Below, in pieces: positions 44,892-53,232 of a DNA stretch of 64,000 bases. Position numbers and translations under genes: made by a program. How positions within the stretch are numbered: position 1 is the stretch's first letter; every line of letters starts with the position of its first letter. The notes under the pieces are model-generated. The model worked only from the letters and a program-made list of their open reading frames with translations. It did not search any database and was not told where the DNA came from. The DNA is taken from assembly GCF_003627955.1 (NCBI RefSeq), contig NZ_RBWS01000008.1, forward strand, positions 1 to 64,000, read 5' to 3'. The stretch comes from Sphingobacterium puteale (GTDB lineage: Bacteria; Bacteroidota; Bacteroidia; Sphingobacteriales; Sphingobacteriaceae).

Positions 44892-46532
44892 TTATTTCCA
44901 GATACGGCTATCTATACTCCCTTTTTTTGCGTTGTCTAAATCGGGAAAGAAAGTAAAGCCTGTTGCTTTTTCCAGTTCGCTTACCGTTAATCTGTAACTG
45001 TCAAAAGTACTTCCTGATGGCGGGGTAATATTGTCGATCTTATAGCCAATGGTATAGTATTCGTTCCCTTTTTTCATGGCCAATGCTTTGAAATAGTACT
45101 TTGGCTTTGCTATGTCTTTCCCGTCATTGTCCGTGGCAAAGTCAAGTAGGTTGTCCATCTCACTTGTAGGCATTGCTCCTGTTACAACATACATGGTGTC
45201 ACACTGTGCGGTCCAGGTTCTCACCTTTGTTTCCAGATTTGCCCAGAGTCCCTGATTGAGACGGGATGCTTGTGCTGTCATATTGGTGAAGTAAAATGTT
45301 GTTTTATTCTGCGTTATATTCAGGTTTCGATCCGCGCTGGGAAGTTGATGGCCGCGGTCATAACCTGTGGGCTGAAATCCTTTAAATAGCGTTGGTTGAA
45401 ATGCTGTTGATACGGCGGGGTCATATGCCCATGCATCGGTGCGATTGCCAGAGCCTAAAATATCACGATATAACGGATAAGCAACCCAGTAAGCCATTTT
45501 AAGTGTTTTATTGTACAACATCGCATAGTTTCTTTCCGTTTTTGCGTCGGGAAGAAAGTGCTGTACAAAGACCTCATCATTACTCAGATCGTTCATTTTG
45601 GGGATTTCAAGATAAGCTTGAGAGTTGCCGGTTTCACCACTTAGTTTACCATTGTTAATGCTGATATTAAAACGATAAAGATTCCCGCCGATCAGTTTTT
45701 TTAGCTGTTCATTTTGCGGTGTTGTCCAGGTATAACGATCGCCATTCGGAGCTATAAATTTAATTGTCTTTTGGGTGATGTTCTCTCCGGGAAGAAGTAT
45801 GAATTCTATTGTAGCGGTTTGCGTGCTGCTCGCCGTTACGTTTGCTTGAATATCTTTTTTTTCATTCGTATTGATATTCAATTTGCCTGTTGAGAGATCA
45901 AATCCTGCTGTTGTATGTACTGATGGAATACTTACTGTGATCGGTCCGGCTTCCAAAGCGGCCGTATTGGTTATGGAAAGGTGAATAGAAATCTTGCTTA
46001 ACTGTCTTACAAAATTAAGCGGGACTGTATTGTTCGTTTTGCTGATGTTTTTTGTATTGCTTGCATACATGAAGTCCAATGTCGATAAGTTTGTTTGATC
46101 ACTTACATCAAGAGGGTATTTAAAATCGCTAATGGGTCTGTAAGGATAATAGGCAATGAAATCCACTGGTTCATTGGGTAAATAACTGGGAGTTTTGCTT
46201 TGAAATACTTTGCCATTAATGGTAAATAGGTGATTATTAATTCCATTCATAATAGAACTTGAACTTAATGGCTGTCCGTTTCTGATCATATAAACGCCAA
46301 TTTGATCATTCTTATTCCAGGGGCTTTCTATCGCATTCGTTTTTATTTGCCCCACGATGGTAGGTGTAAATTGTAGCGCAGTATGTTCAATTCGGGAATT
46401 ATTTTTTTGACATGCGTTGAAGGTAAGTAATGCGGTCATCAGGTAAACTATCCGACACATGGTATGCTGTGGAATAGCCATTAGCTTGTAAATCATTTCG
46501 ATCGTTAGTGTTTGTAAATAATGAGACGGCAA
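44892..46532 (-). CDS. Lipoprotein with fimbrillin-like and DNA/RNA non-specific endonuclease domains
   Basis: A fusion of up to 546 residues. Residues about 50-295 resemble the fimbrillin/Mfa-like family (VDFIAYYPYRPISDF, PLNFVRQLSKISIHL). Residues about 300-540 form a DNA/RNA non-specific endonuclease: NYAMLYNKTLKMAYWVAYPL, then the catalytic D392-RG-H395 motif, the metal-ligand region around Asn417 (YFTNMTAQ), and SRLNQGLWANLE. The lipid-attachment Cys is residue 41 of the long form (LLTFNAC), so the real start is probably one of the later Met codons, best at 46460, giving MCRIVYLMTALLTFNAC. It would act at the cell surface on extracellular nucleic acid. Divergent from the gene at 46870. 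Confidence 0.87.
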   Translation of the reverse strand: MPSHYLQTLTIEMIYKLMAIPQHTMCRIVYLMTALLTFNACQKNNSRIEHTALQFTPTIVGQIKTNAIESPWNKNDQIGVYMIRNGQPLSSSSIMNGINNHLFTINGKVFQSKTPSYLPNEPVDFIAYYPYRPISDFKYPLDVSDQTNLSTLDFMYASNTKNISKTNNTVPLNFVRQLSKISIHLSITNTAALEAGPITVSIPSVHTTAGFDLSTGKLNINTNEKKDIQANVTASSTQTATIEFILLPGENITQKTIKFIAPNGDRYTWTTPQNEQLKKLIGGNLYRFNISINNGKLSGETGNSQAYLEIPKMNDLSNDEVFVQHFLPDAKTERNYAMLYNKTLKMAYWVAYPLYRDILGSGNRTDAWAYDPAVSTAFQPTLFKGFQPTGYDRGHQLPSADRNLNITQNKTTFYFTNMTAQASRLNQGLWANLETKVRTWTAQCDTMYVVTGAMPTSEMDNLLDFATDNDGKDIAKPKYYFKALAMKKGNEYYTIGYKIDNITPPSGSTFDSYRLTVSELEKATGFTFFPDLDNAKKGSIDSRIWK

Positions 46533-46596
46533 AAGTAACTAGAAAAACTAAACAAAAAGAGCACTAACCTGCATTTTTGCTTCAATAAATGTTTCG

Positions 46597-46604
46597 CAAA
46601 AGTA
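46597..46604 (-). promoter_or_regulatory. Candidate -7 box of the nuclease gene
   Basis: The minus strand reads TACTTTTG, a perfect TAnnTTTG match, 65 bp before the longest possible start and 137 bp before the preferred start at 46460. No -33 TTTG at the usual spacing was found. Confidence 0.35.
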
Positions 46605-46808
46605 TGTGTTTGATTCTTAGATGTAATTATTTTTTTTGATTGGCTTCAAATGGTATTCTCAACTACTTCAAGCTGTGACATTTTAGTCCTTAATTGATTT
46701 TGTGCAGGTTTTACGAACAATGATGGTTAGTGTAGTATTGTAGTTTGGAGGGTATATTTTAAGGAGTTTTTATTGAAATTTTCCTAAAGAAAAGAAAATA
46801 GCACAATG

Positions 46809-46841
46809 TTTGCTGTTAATGTCCGAACATATATTGATTTG
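46809..46841 (+). promoter_or_regulatory. Bacteroidota-type promoter of the lipoprotein/DUF4836-like pair
   Basis: TTTG at 46809-46812 is followed after 21 bp by TTGATTTG at 46834-46841, which differs from TAnnTTTG at one position. The -33/-7 spacing is in the usual range. The start codon at 46870 lies 28 bp further on. Confidence 0.45.
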
Positions 46842-46869
46842 ATAAATTATTAATCTGTACGGATAAGAA

Positions 46870-47574
46870 ATGAAGGGAGTATTTGAATTAAAAGGACTAG
46901 TGAACAGACTTTGTATGGCTTTATTTGCATTGGTAACGGTTTTTACATTGTCCGGTTGTTTTGACTTTGTCGAACAGATTGACCTTAAGCCTAACGGTTC
47001 GGGGCATATCGCAGCAACATTGAATCTAAGTAAAAGTAAAACAAAAGTCTCATCCTTGATGAAGATGAAAAGTATTAAAGGGATACAGATACCAACGCAA
47101 GCTGAAATGGAAAAGGAGATCCGGGCTGCGGTTCAGATGCTTAAACAGACGAAGGGTATCTCTAATGTACAGTATCGAACAGATTTCACAAACTTTATTG
47201 TCAATATTTCTTGTGATTTTAGTCAGATCGAATCGTTAAATGCTTTTTCTGATATATTGGCAAATCGGTTTAAAACGAAGATCTCAAACTCAAATCGATA
47301 TTATTATAATGTGCAGACCAATATATTTGAACGTAAATTTGTAGCCTCTAACACCTGGAAGGCTAAATTCAATCAGTTGGGAAGCGATAACACGGCGCAA
47401 TTTGCAGATGCTTTTTATACCCAGATCATTCGGTTTGAAAAACCGCTTGCATCACAGGAAAATAGTAAAGCAAAAGTAGCCGGAAACAAGAGGGGAGTAC
47501 TATTAAAGTTATTATTTACTGATCTGGTCTATGGTAAATCTACCTTGGCAAATAAAATCACATTAACAAAATAA
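46870..47574 (+). CDS. Lipoprotein of unknown function
   Basis: A 234-residue lipoprotein (lipobox TLSGC, Cys near 30; a start at the later Met 16 is also possible). After the Cys comes FVEQIDLKPNGSGHIAATLN, then an alpha/beta body (QAEMEKEIRAAVQMLKQTKG, FIVNISCDF) reminiscent of the LppM-like lipoproteins that begin with a fold of the type 'v.l..dGsg', but I cannot assign a family with confidence. The gene starts 5 bp before the next, with which it surely forms an operon. The two probably act together at the envelope. Confidence 0.75.
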   Translation: MKGVFELKGLVNRLCMALFALVTVFTLSGCFDFVEQIDLKPNGSGHIAATLNLSKSKTKVSSLMKMKSIKGIQIPTQAEMEKEIRAAVQMLKQTKGISNVQYRTDFTNFIVNISCDFSQIESLNAFSDILANRFKTKISNSNRYYYNVQTNIFERKFVASNTWKAKFNQLGSDNTAQFADAFYTQIIRFEKPLASQENSKAKVAGNKRGVLLKLLFTDLVYGKSTLANKITLTK

Positions 47575-47579
47575 CCTAT

Positions 47580-49553
47580 ATGAAATCAAAAATTTTATTG
47601 ACCGGACTGGTATGTCTGTCCCTAATGGGGAGCGTGAAATCGCAAGATTTAATTAAGCTCATTCCCGAAGAAGCTGAAATGATCGCGGCCTTTAATGTAA
47701 AGGAGATTGTGCAGAAAGCAAATGCAAGCAAATTGAACGAATTGCTTCAGAAAGCCGGCCTCTTCAAAAAGATTGAAAAGTCGGGTGCTTCAGTTGGGAA
47801 TGATATCAAAAACCTAGGTATTGACCTTACGCAGACGTCTTATTTCTATAGCAGAAAGACAGATAGCGTGAGTTTTATCGAGTTTATATTTCCGCTGTCC
47901 AATAAAGGTCAGTTTGAAAAATTATTACATGATGCGGGTGAGTCTAAACCCTTTGCCAATGGCTATTCAACGATAGCACTGAAACCGGGGAGTATGTTGG
48001 TTTATAATGACCGACTGGCACGCTTTATTTCGTCGACGATGAGTAGTACCTTCTTCGACAACGACTCCGTTGCAAACCGCTATGGGATAAAAAAAGTATC
48101 CTATATGGCCCCTGCGGCTGATGCATATTCTTCAGAGATAGATTCTGCGGCGGCAGTTGCGGATTCGGCAGCAGTGGCAGTAGAATGGGAAGAAGGGGAA
48201 AAGAAAATAGAACTACCGAGCTCGCCGATTATTGTAGAGAGTGTGCCAGATACGGTCGTGGCGAGTGTGGAGGAAGCTGTGCCAGTGCCAATGGATGTCG
48301 CTCCGGCGGAACTGCATGATCCAAGTTATTACGATTCGCTTTATACAGCCTATGCGGATCAAAATCGAAAAAATGATTCCATACGCAATGCGCTTCGTGA
48401 TAAATGGTTGACAGGAGAAGCTACGCGTTTGCTGTCTGCTTCCTATAAACCGCTCTCTGTTTCGGATCAGAATAAGGTGCTGAAAAACCTGGGATTGATC
48501 CGCCTGTACGTACCGCATGTTGAAGAACTTTACCGCGGCCTTATGCCTTATAAATCCATTCCATATCTCTATATGGGCATCAATATGGATAAATTTAGAA
48601 CAGGATATCAGGATGGAGTGCTCGATTTATCGCAAGAAGGAAATATATTGAAATTAAAGGGTTCGATAGGCTTAGATAGAGATCTTGCTGAAATGTCAAA
48701 ACGGTTTTATGCCAGAAAGCCAAATGGAAAATTCAGTAAATATTTGACCGATAAAACGCTTGGGTTCTTCAATTTTAATATTAATTCAGAAGCTTATTTA
48801 CGCGATATGCCTGGTTATATGGCCAAATACTATGGCGGGTTATTGGGGCCTCAGCAAGATTTAGTTGAGTGGGGGCTGATGGCGCTTGAAGTTGCACTAG
48901 ATGAGAAAGCCATTGCACAGGTAATGCCCGGAGATCATCTTTTTGTGGTCAATGGTTTGCGTAAATTTAGAAAAGAATATATTGATTATACCTATGACGA
49001 TGATTATAATGCCACGGAAGTAAAGAAAACAAAGGATGAAACCTTACCGGTATTTATCTGGATGTTTACTTCGAAGGATCAACGTCTGATAAAAAAAGGA
49101 CTGGATCTAGCGATTGCCAAAACCTTAGGTAAAACACAGGATGGTATCTATGCATTTTCTTCAAAAAAAGCAATGGATTTCCCGATGTATGTGCTGTTGA
49201 AAGATGATTTGGTGATGGTAAGTAATGATTCTTTATCGCTATTTGATATCCGCCAAAATAAGATGGCAGCCCCTGCGAATAAAGATTTTATTAAATTGAT
49301 GAAACAAAATAAAATGTCAGCAGCTTTTGACCTGCAAAAGTTGCCCGCTATGCTTCAGGAGATGGGCATCAGTCCCGGAAGACAATGGGACAAAACTGTT
49401 GCACAACTGAATCAATATGGCAGTACGGCAATCACCTCGAAAGGAATCGTCGGTAACCGTATGGAGGCAGAGATGTCTTCAAAGCTTCCACAGACAAAGG
49501 AGGGGGCAATTAGTTATATGATTGACCAGATTCTACTGGAGATTGACAAATAG
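47580..49553 (+). CDS. Exported DUF4836-like protein
   Basis: A 657-residue exported protein; signal peptide about 1-21 (LMGSVKSQ). The N-terminal part (LIKLIPEEAEMIAAFNVKEI, then SKLNELLQKAGLFKKIEKSG) and the later blocks (YLYMGINMDKFRTG, VEWGLMALEVALDEKAIAQV) resemble DUF4836, a Bacteroidota family of unknown function. Residues about 180-250 form an Ala/Val/Ser/Pro-rich linker (DSAAAVADSAAVAVEWEEGE), probably disordered. There are no catalytic motifs. It is translated 5 bp after the lipoprotein gene. Confidence 0.7.
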   Translation: MKSKILLTGLVCLSLMGSVKSQDLIKLIPEEAEMIAAFNVKEIVQKANASKLNELLQKAGLFKKIEKSGASVGNDIKNLGIDLTQTSYFYSRKTDSVSFIEFIFPLSNKGQFEKLLHDAGESKPFANGYSTIALKPGSMLVYNDRLARFISSTMSSTFFDNDSVANRYGIKKVSYMAPAADAYSSEIDSAAAVADSAAVAVEWEEGEKKIELPSSPIIVESVPDTVVASVEEAVPVPMDVAPAELHDPSYYDSLYTAYADQNRKNDSIRNALRDKWLTGEATRLLSASYKPLSVSDQNKVLKNLGLIRLYVPHVEELYRGLMPYKSIPYLYMGINMDKFRTGYQDGVLDLSQEGNILKLKGSIGLDRDLAEMSKRFYARKPNGKFSKYLTDKTLGFFNFNINSEAYLRDMPGYMAKYYGGLLGPQQDLVEWGLMALEVALDEKAIAQVMPGDHLFVVNGLRKFRKEYIDYTYDDDYNATEVKKTKDETLPVFIWMFTSKDQRLIKKGLDLAIAKTLGKTQDGIYAFSSKKAMDFPMYVLLKDDLVMVSNDSLSLFDIRQNKMAAPANKDFIKLMKQNKMSAAFDLQKLPAMLQEMGISPGRQWDKTVAQLNQYGSTAITSKGIVGNRMEAEMSSKLPQTKEGAISYMIDQILLEIDK

Positions 49554-49566
49554 GAAGATTTACTGA

Positions 49567-49601
49567 GCATCAAACAATTTAATTGTAGAGTTGTTTGATG
49601 C
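49567..49601 (+). terminator. Hairpin after the DUF4836-like gene
   Basis: A perfect 11-bp stem GCATCAAACAA (49567-49577) pairs with TTGTTTGATGC (49591-49601). It lies 14 bp past the stop but lacks a T tract, so it may stabilise the transcript 3' end rather than terminate efficiently. Confidence 0.45.
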
Positions 49602-49673
49602 AAAGTTTGTAATATTAAGGTTATATTTTTATAATGTTGATATAATGTTACACGATGTTTAGACCAATAATGG

Positions 49674-49681
49674 TATTTTTG
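49674..49681 (+). promoter_or_regulatory. Candidate -7 box of the PHP phosphatase gene
   Basis: TATTTTTG matches TAnnTTTG fully, 50 bp before the preferred ATG at 49731. A clear -33 TTTG is missing. Confidence 0.35.
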
Positions 49682-49730
49682 TGGTTTGTTATTTGCAAAT
49701 AATAGGATAAAAAAACGATTTGTACTTGAT

Positions 49731-50531
49731 ATGGGGATATTTTCAAAACTGTTTGGTAACAAAACTCAAGATTCAAAAATAAAGGTTGTTGGGACACTCG
49801 CCTTTTTAGAAGTGGATATGCACAACCATATTCTCCCGGGAATAGATGACGGAAGTCAGTCCGTTGAACAATCAATTGATTTGTTGAAAGGCTTGGGAAG
49901 AATGGGATTTGAAAAATATATTTGTACACCGCATATTATGGATGGGGTGCATCCGAATTCAATCCAAACAATCGAGGATGCCAAAGACAAGTTGGTGAAT
50001 GGTATAAAACACCTGCCTAATATTCCTGAGATTTATCCTGCAGCTGAGCATATGATAGATGACGGAATTGCAAGGTTGATCGATACCAACGAGCTTTGTG
50101 TAATGCCTGGGGGCTATGTGCTCATTGAAATGTCTTACCTGCAGGAATCCAAAGCGTTATTTCAAACTATTCTGGACATTCAAAAGCTTGGTTATCAGCC
50201 TATATTGGCACATCCAGAACGTTATAATTATTACCATTATAATTTTAATATGTACAAGCAGATCAAAGATGCTGGTTGTATGTTGCAATTAAACCTGCTG
50301 TCGGTCAGCAGATACTATGGTGTTGAAGTGAAATCTGCAGCTTTAACGATGATTAAATCGGGTATGTACGATTTCGTTGGGACGGATGTACATCATAACC
50401 GTCATTTGACTGCGCTGGAGGAGATTGTTGCGAAATATCCCGTACGCGACTTATTAAAAACATGTAATATCTTAAATCCGACGCTTCACGATCATTTGGG
50501 AAGCAATGATAATGTCACCGCCGCAGGATAA
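49731..50531 (+). CDS. CpsB/YwqE-type PHP-domain tyrosine phosphatase
   Basis: A 266-residue metal-dependent phosphatase of the PHP superfamily, which dephosphorylates tyrosine-phosphorylated proteins, typically bacterial tyrosine kinases of capsule or exopolysaccharide synthesis. The metal-binding motifs are in order: DMHNHILPGIDDG, CTPHIMDG, AAEHMIDD, YVLIEMSYL, LAHPERY and GTDVHHNRH. I choose ATG 49731 (MGIFSKLFGNK), since the frame upstream opens only with TTG at 49686. No capsule genes lie beside it, so its partner kinase is elsewhere. A terminator follows. Confidence 0.9.
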   Translation: MGIFSKLFGNKTQDSKIKVVGTLAFLEVDMHNHILPGIDDGSQSVEQSIDLLKGLGRMGFEKYICTPHIMDGVHPNSIQTIEDAKDKLVNGIKHLPNIPEIYPAAEHMIDDGIARLIDTNELCVMPGGYVLIEMSYLQESKALFQTILDIQKLGYQPILAHPERYNYYHYNFNMYKQIKDAGCMLQLNLLSVSRYYGVEVKSAALTMIKSGMYDFVGTDVHHNRHLTALEEIVAKYPVRDLLKTCNILNPTLHDHLGSNDNVTAAG

Positions 50532-50552
50532 AGGAAAAAAAATACGATACAG

Positions 50553-50577
50553 AGATGCTCATAAGGCATCTTTTTTT
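50553..50577 (+). terminator. Terminator after the PHP phosphatase gene
   Basis: A 6-bp stem AGATGC (50553-50558) pairs with GCATCT (50566-50571) around a 7-nt loop, and runs directly into seven T. It lies 21 bp past the stop. Confidence 0.75.
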
Positions 50578-50716
50578 GTTTCTGCTAAACGCTCATTCAT
50601 GTCGATGGGACGAATTTATCGGGAGTTCTTTTATTCTTTACCGGTCAGATGGATTTGTCGAAATTATTTTCGTTTATGCATGTGTTTTGTAATCATGGAA
50701 ATTTCGAAAATTTGGC

Positions 50717-50724
50717 TACTTTTG
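50717..50724 (+). promoter_or_regulatory. Candidate -7 box of the DUF3843-like gene
   Basis: TACTTTTG matches TAnnTTTG fully, 17 bp before the ATG at 50742. It lies inside the longer open frame, which supports 50742 over the upstream in-frame starts. Confidence 0.4.
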
Positions 50725-50741
50725 GATTTAGCATTTTTCAT

Positions 50742-52334
50742 ATGAGAGGAAACAGAATTTTTATTCAAGATTGGATTGCACATCATACTTACCAAAAAGC
50801 AAACGATATAGATAGTTATTACTTAAAAGTTGCCAATCAGATCAACGATAATTTATCGACATTATGGTTTGAAGAACCGGAAACGAATGACCTAATTCAG
50901 ACTGATGCCTTAAAAACATTAAGTATTTACCTGACCTGTTATTTGGAGGATGTTATTGCCAACACAGGGATATTTGCGGCTTTTAGAACCATTCATAAAG
51001 AATTGTACAATGAGTTCCTACCCTTCTACAAGGACAACGATCTGTTGGATTACTATCCTGAGGATATCAATAGTGAAGATGTTGCTGTATTAGCCTGGTT
51101 ATTTTTTAGTGAGCGCAACCCGCATCTGTTTATTGATCCTCATGGCCGTTTGATACAGTTGGTAACGGATCTTACCTATGCTATTCTGGAGGAACATTAT
51201 GAAGTGGCCCCTGAGAATCCAAAGTTAAAATCAGAATATACATTGGATGAAAATGCGGATTATTTTGAGGTTCGTAATTTTATCGAAAAACTTGTCGCAA
51301 CAAACTATCTGACAGCAGGAGAGTATAATACCAATCTTAACCATCTGATGCAGGTTGCAGAATTGGGAAGATATCAGCACGATCAGGCACAGTTGCAGCA
51401 AATGATCTATCGGGTCCGTGATAATCATTTCAATAATTATAGACTGCACTTATTTGCCCTTAAATCATCTGAATTTGTTGCGGAAGTGGTTGGTAAGGAA
51501 CATGCCCTTTATAGTTCCGTCAAGACGCTGGGGAACCGCATCCATAGCTTTTTTGACTATGTAAAAACGGATGAACAGTTTGTCCATGTAAAACATATCA
51601 ATACAAAAACGGTATTCAAGATTTATAAAGATTCAATCCGGGAATTTGCAGAGCCTTCAACGACATTATCTTTTTACATGGAAATTGTTCCTTGGAAAGA
51701 TGCCTGGAATCTGTCCGGAATTATGACGGTGGTCAATCCAGAGGAAGTAAATTTCGATCTGCCGGAACAATATGAGATGACCTACCGCATTGAAGCGATG
51801 GCTGGTAAGGACAAAAGCTTGAAAAAAACAGAGAAGCAATTGAAAGATATGGGTAAATTATTCCAGTCTGAGCAAAAGGCCGCTGTAGCTTTTATGGAGG
51901 GGCGAGAAGTGAAAGAGTTTGCAAGCAAATTCTTTCAAACATATCTGCAAAAATATCCAGGCAAAGAGGAATCAGCACTTCCGGAATCGAATTTGGATCT
52001 GACAGCAGATGCGAAAGTGACGGTTTTCTTCAACCCAAAGACAGGATTAGAGGTATTTGGTGGAATAGAAGATTTCTTTCCATTGGAACATAACCCATTT
52101 ATTGAAAAGGAAGTGGAGGGAACCCGAGCAGACGTTCCGTTTGCCCGTTATTTCTTGAATCTTTTGGTCGAAGACTTTTTTCCGGGTGAATTGTCAAAGT
52201 ACTACGCCAGCTTATTCAAAACGGAGGTAGACAAACAATTCTTCTTCCCGTTGGAAGAGCCTATACTGGATTTTTTCCTTCGTTTCTATAAAAGAGGAAG
52301 TTACTTTTTGGGGCCATTCCCGCTCATAAAATAA
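50742..52334 (+). CDS. DUF3843-like protein of unknown function
   Basis: A protein of about 530 residues without signal peptide or membrane segments. The N-terminus (RGNRIFIQDWIAHHTYQKAN, later LSIYLTCYLEDVIANTG and EDINSEDVAVLAWLFFSERN) fits the Bacteroidota family DUF3843 by its pattern. The C-terminal half is less familiar and ends in FYKRGSYFLGPFPLIK. Longer starts at 50649 or 50676 are possible, but the -7-type box at 50717 and the family-like start favour 50742. It is likely cytoplasmic. It has its own terminator and no operon partners. Confidence 0.65.
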   Translation: MRGNRIFIQDWIAHHTYQKANDIDSYYLKVANQINDNLSTLWFEEPETNDLIQTDALKTLSIYLTCYLEDVIANTGIFAAFRTIHKELYNEFLPFYKDNDLLDYYPEDINSEDVAVLAWLFFSERNPHLFIDPHGRLIQLVTDLTYAILEEHYEVAPENPKLKSEYTLDENADYFEVRNFIEKLVATNYLTAGEYNTNLNHLMQVAELGRYQHDQAQLQQMIYRVRDNHFNNYRLHLFALKSSEFVAEVVGKEHALYSSVKTLGNRIHSFFDYVKTDEQFVHVKHINTKTVFKIYKDSIREFAEPSTTLSFYMEIVPWKDAWNLSGIMTVVNPEEVNFDLPEQYEMTYRIEAMAGKDKSLKKTEKQLKDMGKLFQSEQKAAVAFMEGREVKEFASKFFQTYLQKYPGKEESALPESNLDLTADAKVTVFFNPKTGLEVFGGIEDFFPLEHNPFIEKEVEGTRADVPFARYFLNLLVEDFFPGELSKYYASLFKTEVDKQFFFPLEEPILDFFLRFYKRGSYFLGPFPLIK

Positions 52335-52364
52335 CCTTGTCTATTCAGTGCGTATACATTTTTT

Positions 52365-52396
52365 AATCCCATTGGAGATCCCAATGGGATTTTTTA
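52365..52396 (+). terminator. Terminator after the DUF3843-like gene
   Basis: A perfect 11-bp stem AATCCCATTGG (52365-52375) pairs with CCAATGGGATT (52381-52391) around a 5-nt loop, followed by TTTT. It isolates the sigma-factor operon downstream. Confidence 0.88.
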
Positions 52397-52621
52397 ATGA
52401 ATTTAATCTTATTACAAGAATCGACTTCCTGACCTTACAACAATACCTTTATGAAAATTTCTGGAATCTGAACTACAAGGGTTAATTGTATGTAAATGGA
52501 TTGTATTTAAAACGTTATGGCTACCGAAGGTGAAACCGAGCTTTGAGCGATGGTGCATTTTCATTCAAATATTTTGAAAATTTCTCCCTAAACTTGTAGC
52601 ATCAATTATAAGTGATGAAGG

Positions 52622-53176
52622 ATGCCTACTGAAAATAACAATATCCCAGATTTTAAAAAATTCTTTTTGTCTTACAAAGATAAGGTTTATAAATATGCCT
52701 TATTACATGTGAAAGAAAAGGATACTGCCGCCGATTTGGTTCAGGAGGCATTTTCTCGTATTTGGAATAAATGGAAGGAATTGGATGAAACAAGAAATCC
52801 CCAGTCTTACTTATATACCGTCGTTAAAAATCTCGTATTTGATGAACTTAGGAAGCAAAAAGTGCGGTTTCAATTTAACCTTGCAGGGATTGATGCCACC
52901 ACCTTGGTGGATAATTCGAATGAAGAATCTATCCGTTTTAAAGACTTAGAACGTGTCTATCGGGAAGCAATTCAAAAACTTCCTAAAGCACGTCTTGAAA
53001 TATTCTTATTAAGCAAGGAAGAGTTTTTGGATAATCAGGAGATTGCGGATCGTTTAGGCATATCTGTCAATACCGTCCGTGATCAGCTGGTCAAGGGAAA
53101 TAAGTTTGTACGCCAATATATCCTGGATAATTTTGAGATTTCAATAGCCCTGTTGATCTTCTTAACTATTTTTTAG
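52622..53176 (+). CDS. ECF-type RNA polymerase sigma factor
   Basis: A 184-residue sigma-70 factor of the ECF group, held by the FecR-type anti-sigma encoded next and released when the STN-bearing SusC binds ligand. Region 2 spans about 8-78 (YKYALLHVKEKDTAADLVQE, IWNKWKEL, YLYTVVKNLVFDEL). Region 4 spans about 115-165 (LPKARLEIFLLSKEE, NQEIADRLGISVNTVRDQL). Unusually, the protein ends in a hydrophobic tail of about 12 residues (ISIALLIFLTIF), which could be a membrane anchor; tails of this kind occur in some Bacteroidota ECF factors. The gene is followed by fecR after 56 bp. Confidence 0.93.
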   Translation: MPTENNNIPDFKKFFLSYKDKVYKYALLHVKEKDTAADLVQEAFSRIWNKWKELDETRNPQSYLYTVVKNLVFDELRKQKVRFQFNLAGIDATTLVDNSNEESIRFKDLERVYREAIQKLPKARLEIFLLSKEEFLDNQEIADRLGISVNTVRDQLVKGNKFVRQYILDNFEISIALLIFLTIF

Positions 53177-53232
53177 TGTAGCGTCGTCTTATCGTTCTTT
53201 AGATACGTATATGTATTTAAAAGATCACGAAG

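Larger units (their letters stand above)
46533..46869. other. Divergent promoter region between nuclease and lipoprotein genes
   Basis: There is no gene in these 337 bp. A minus-strand -7 box TACTTTTG lies at 46597-46604 (for the nuclease gene). A plus-strand promoter-like pair lies at 46809-46841 (for the gene at 46870). Confidence 0.5.

Noticed and set aside
50506..50745. 79-codon frame between the PHP phosphatase and the DUF3843-like gene
   Set aside because: It overlaps the PHP stop and crosses the terminator at 50553. The -7 box and the next gene account for the region.
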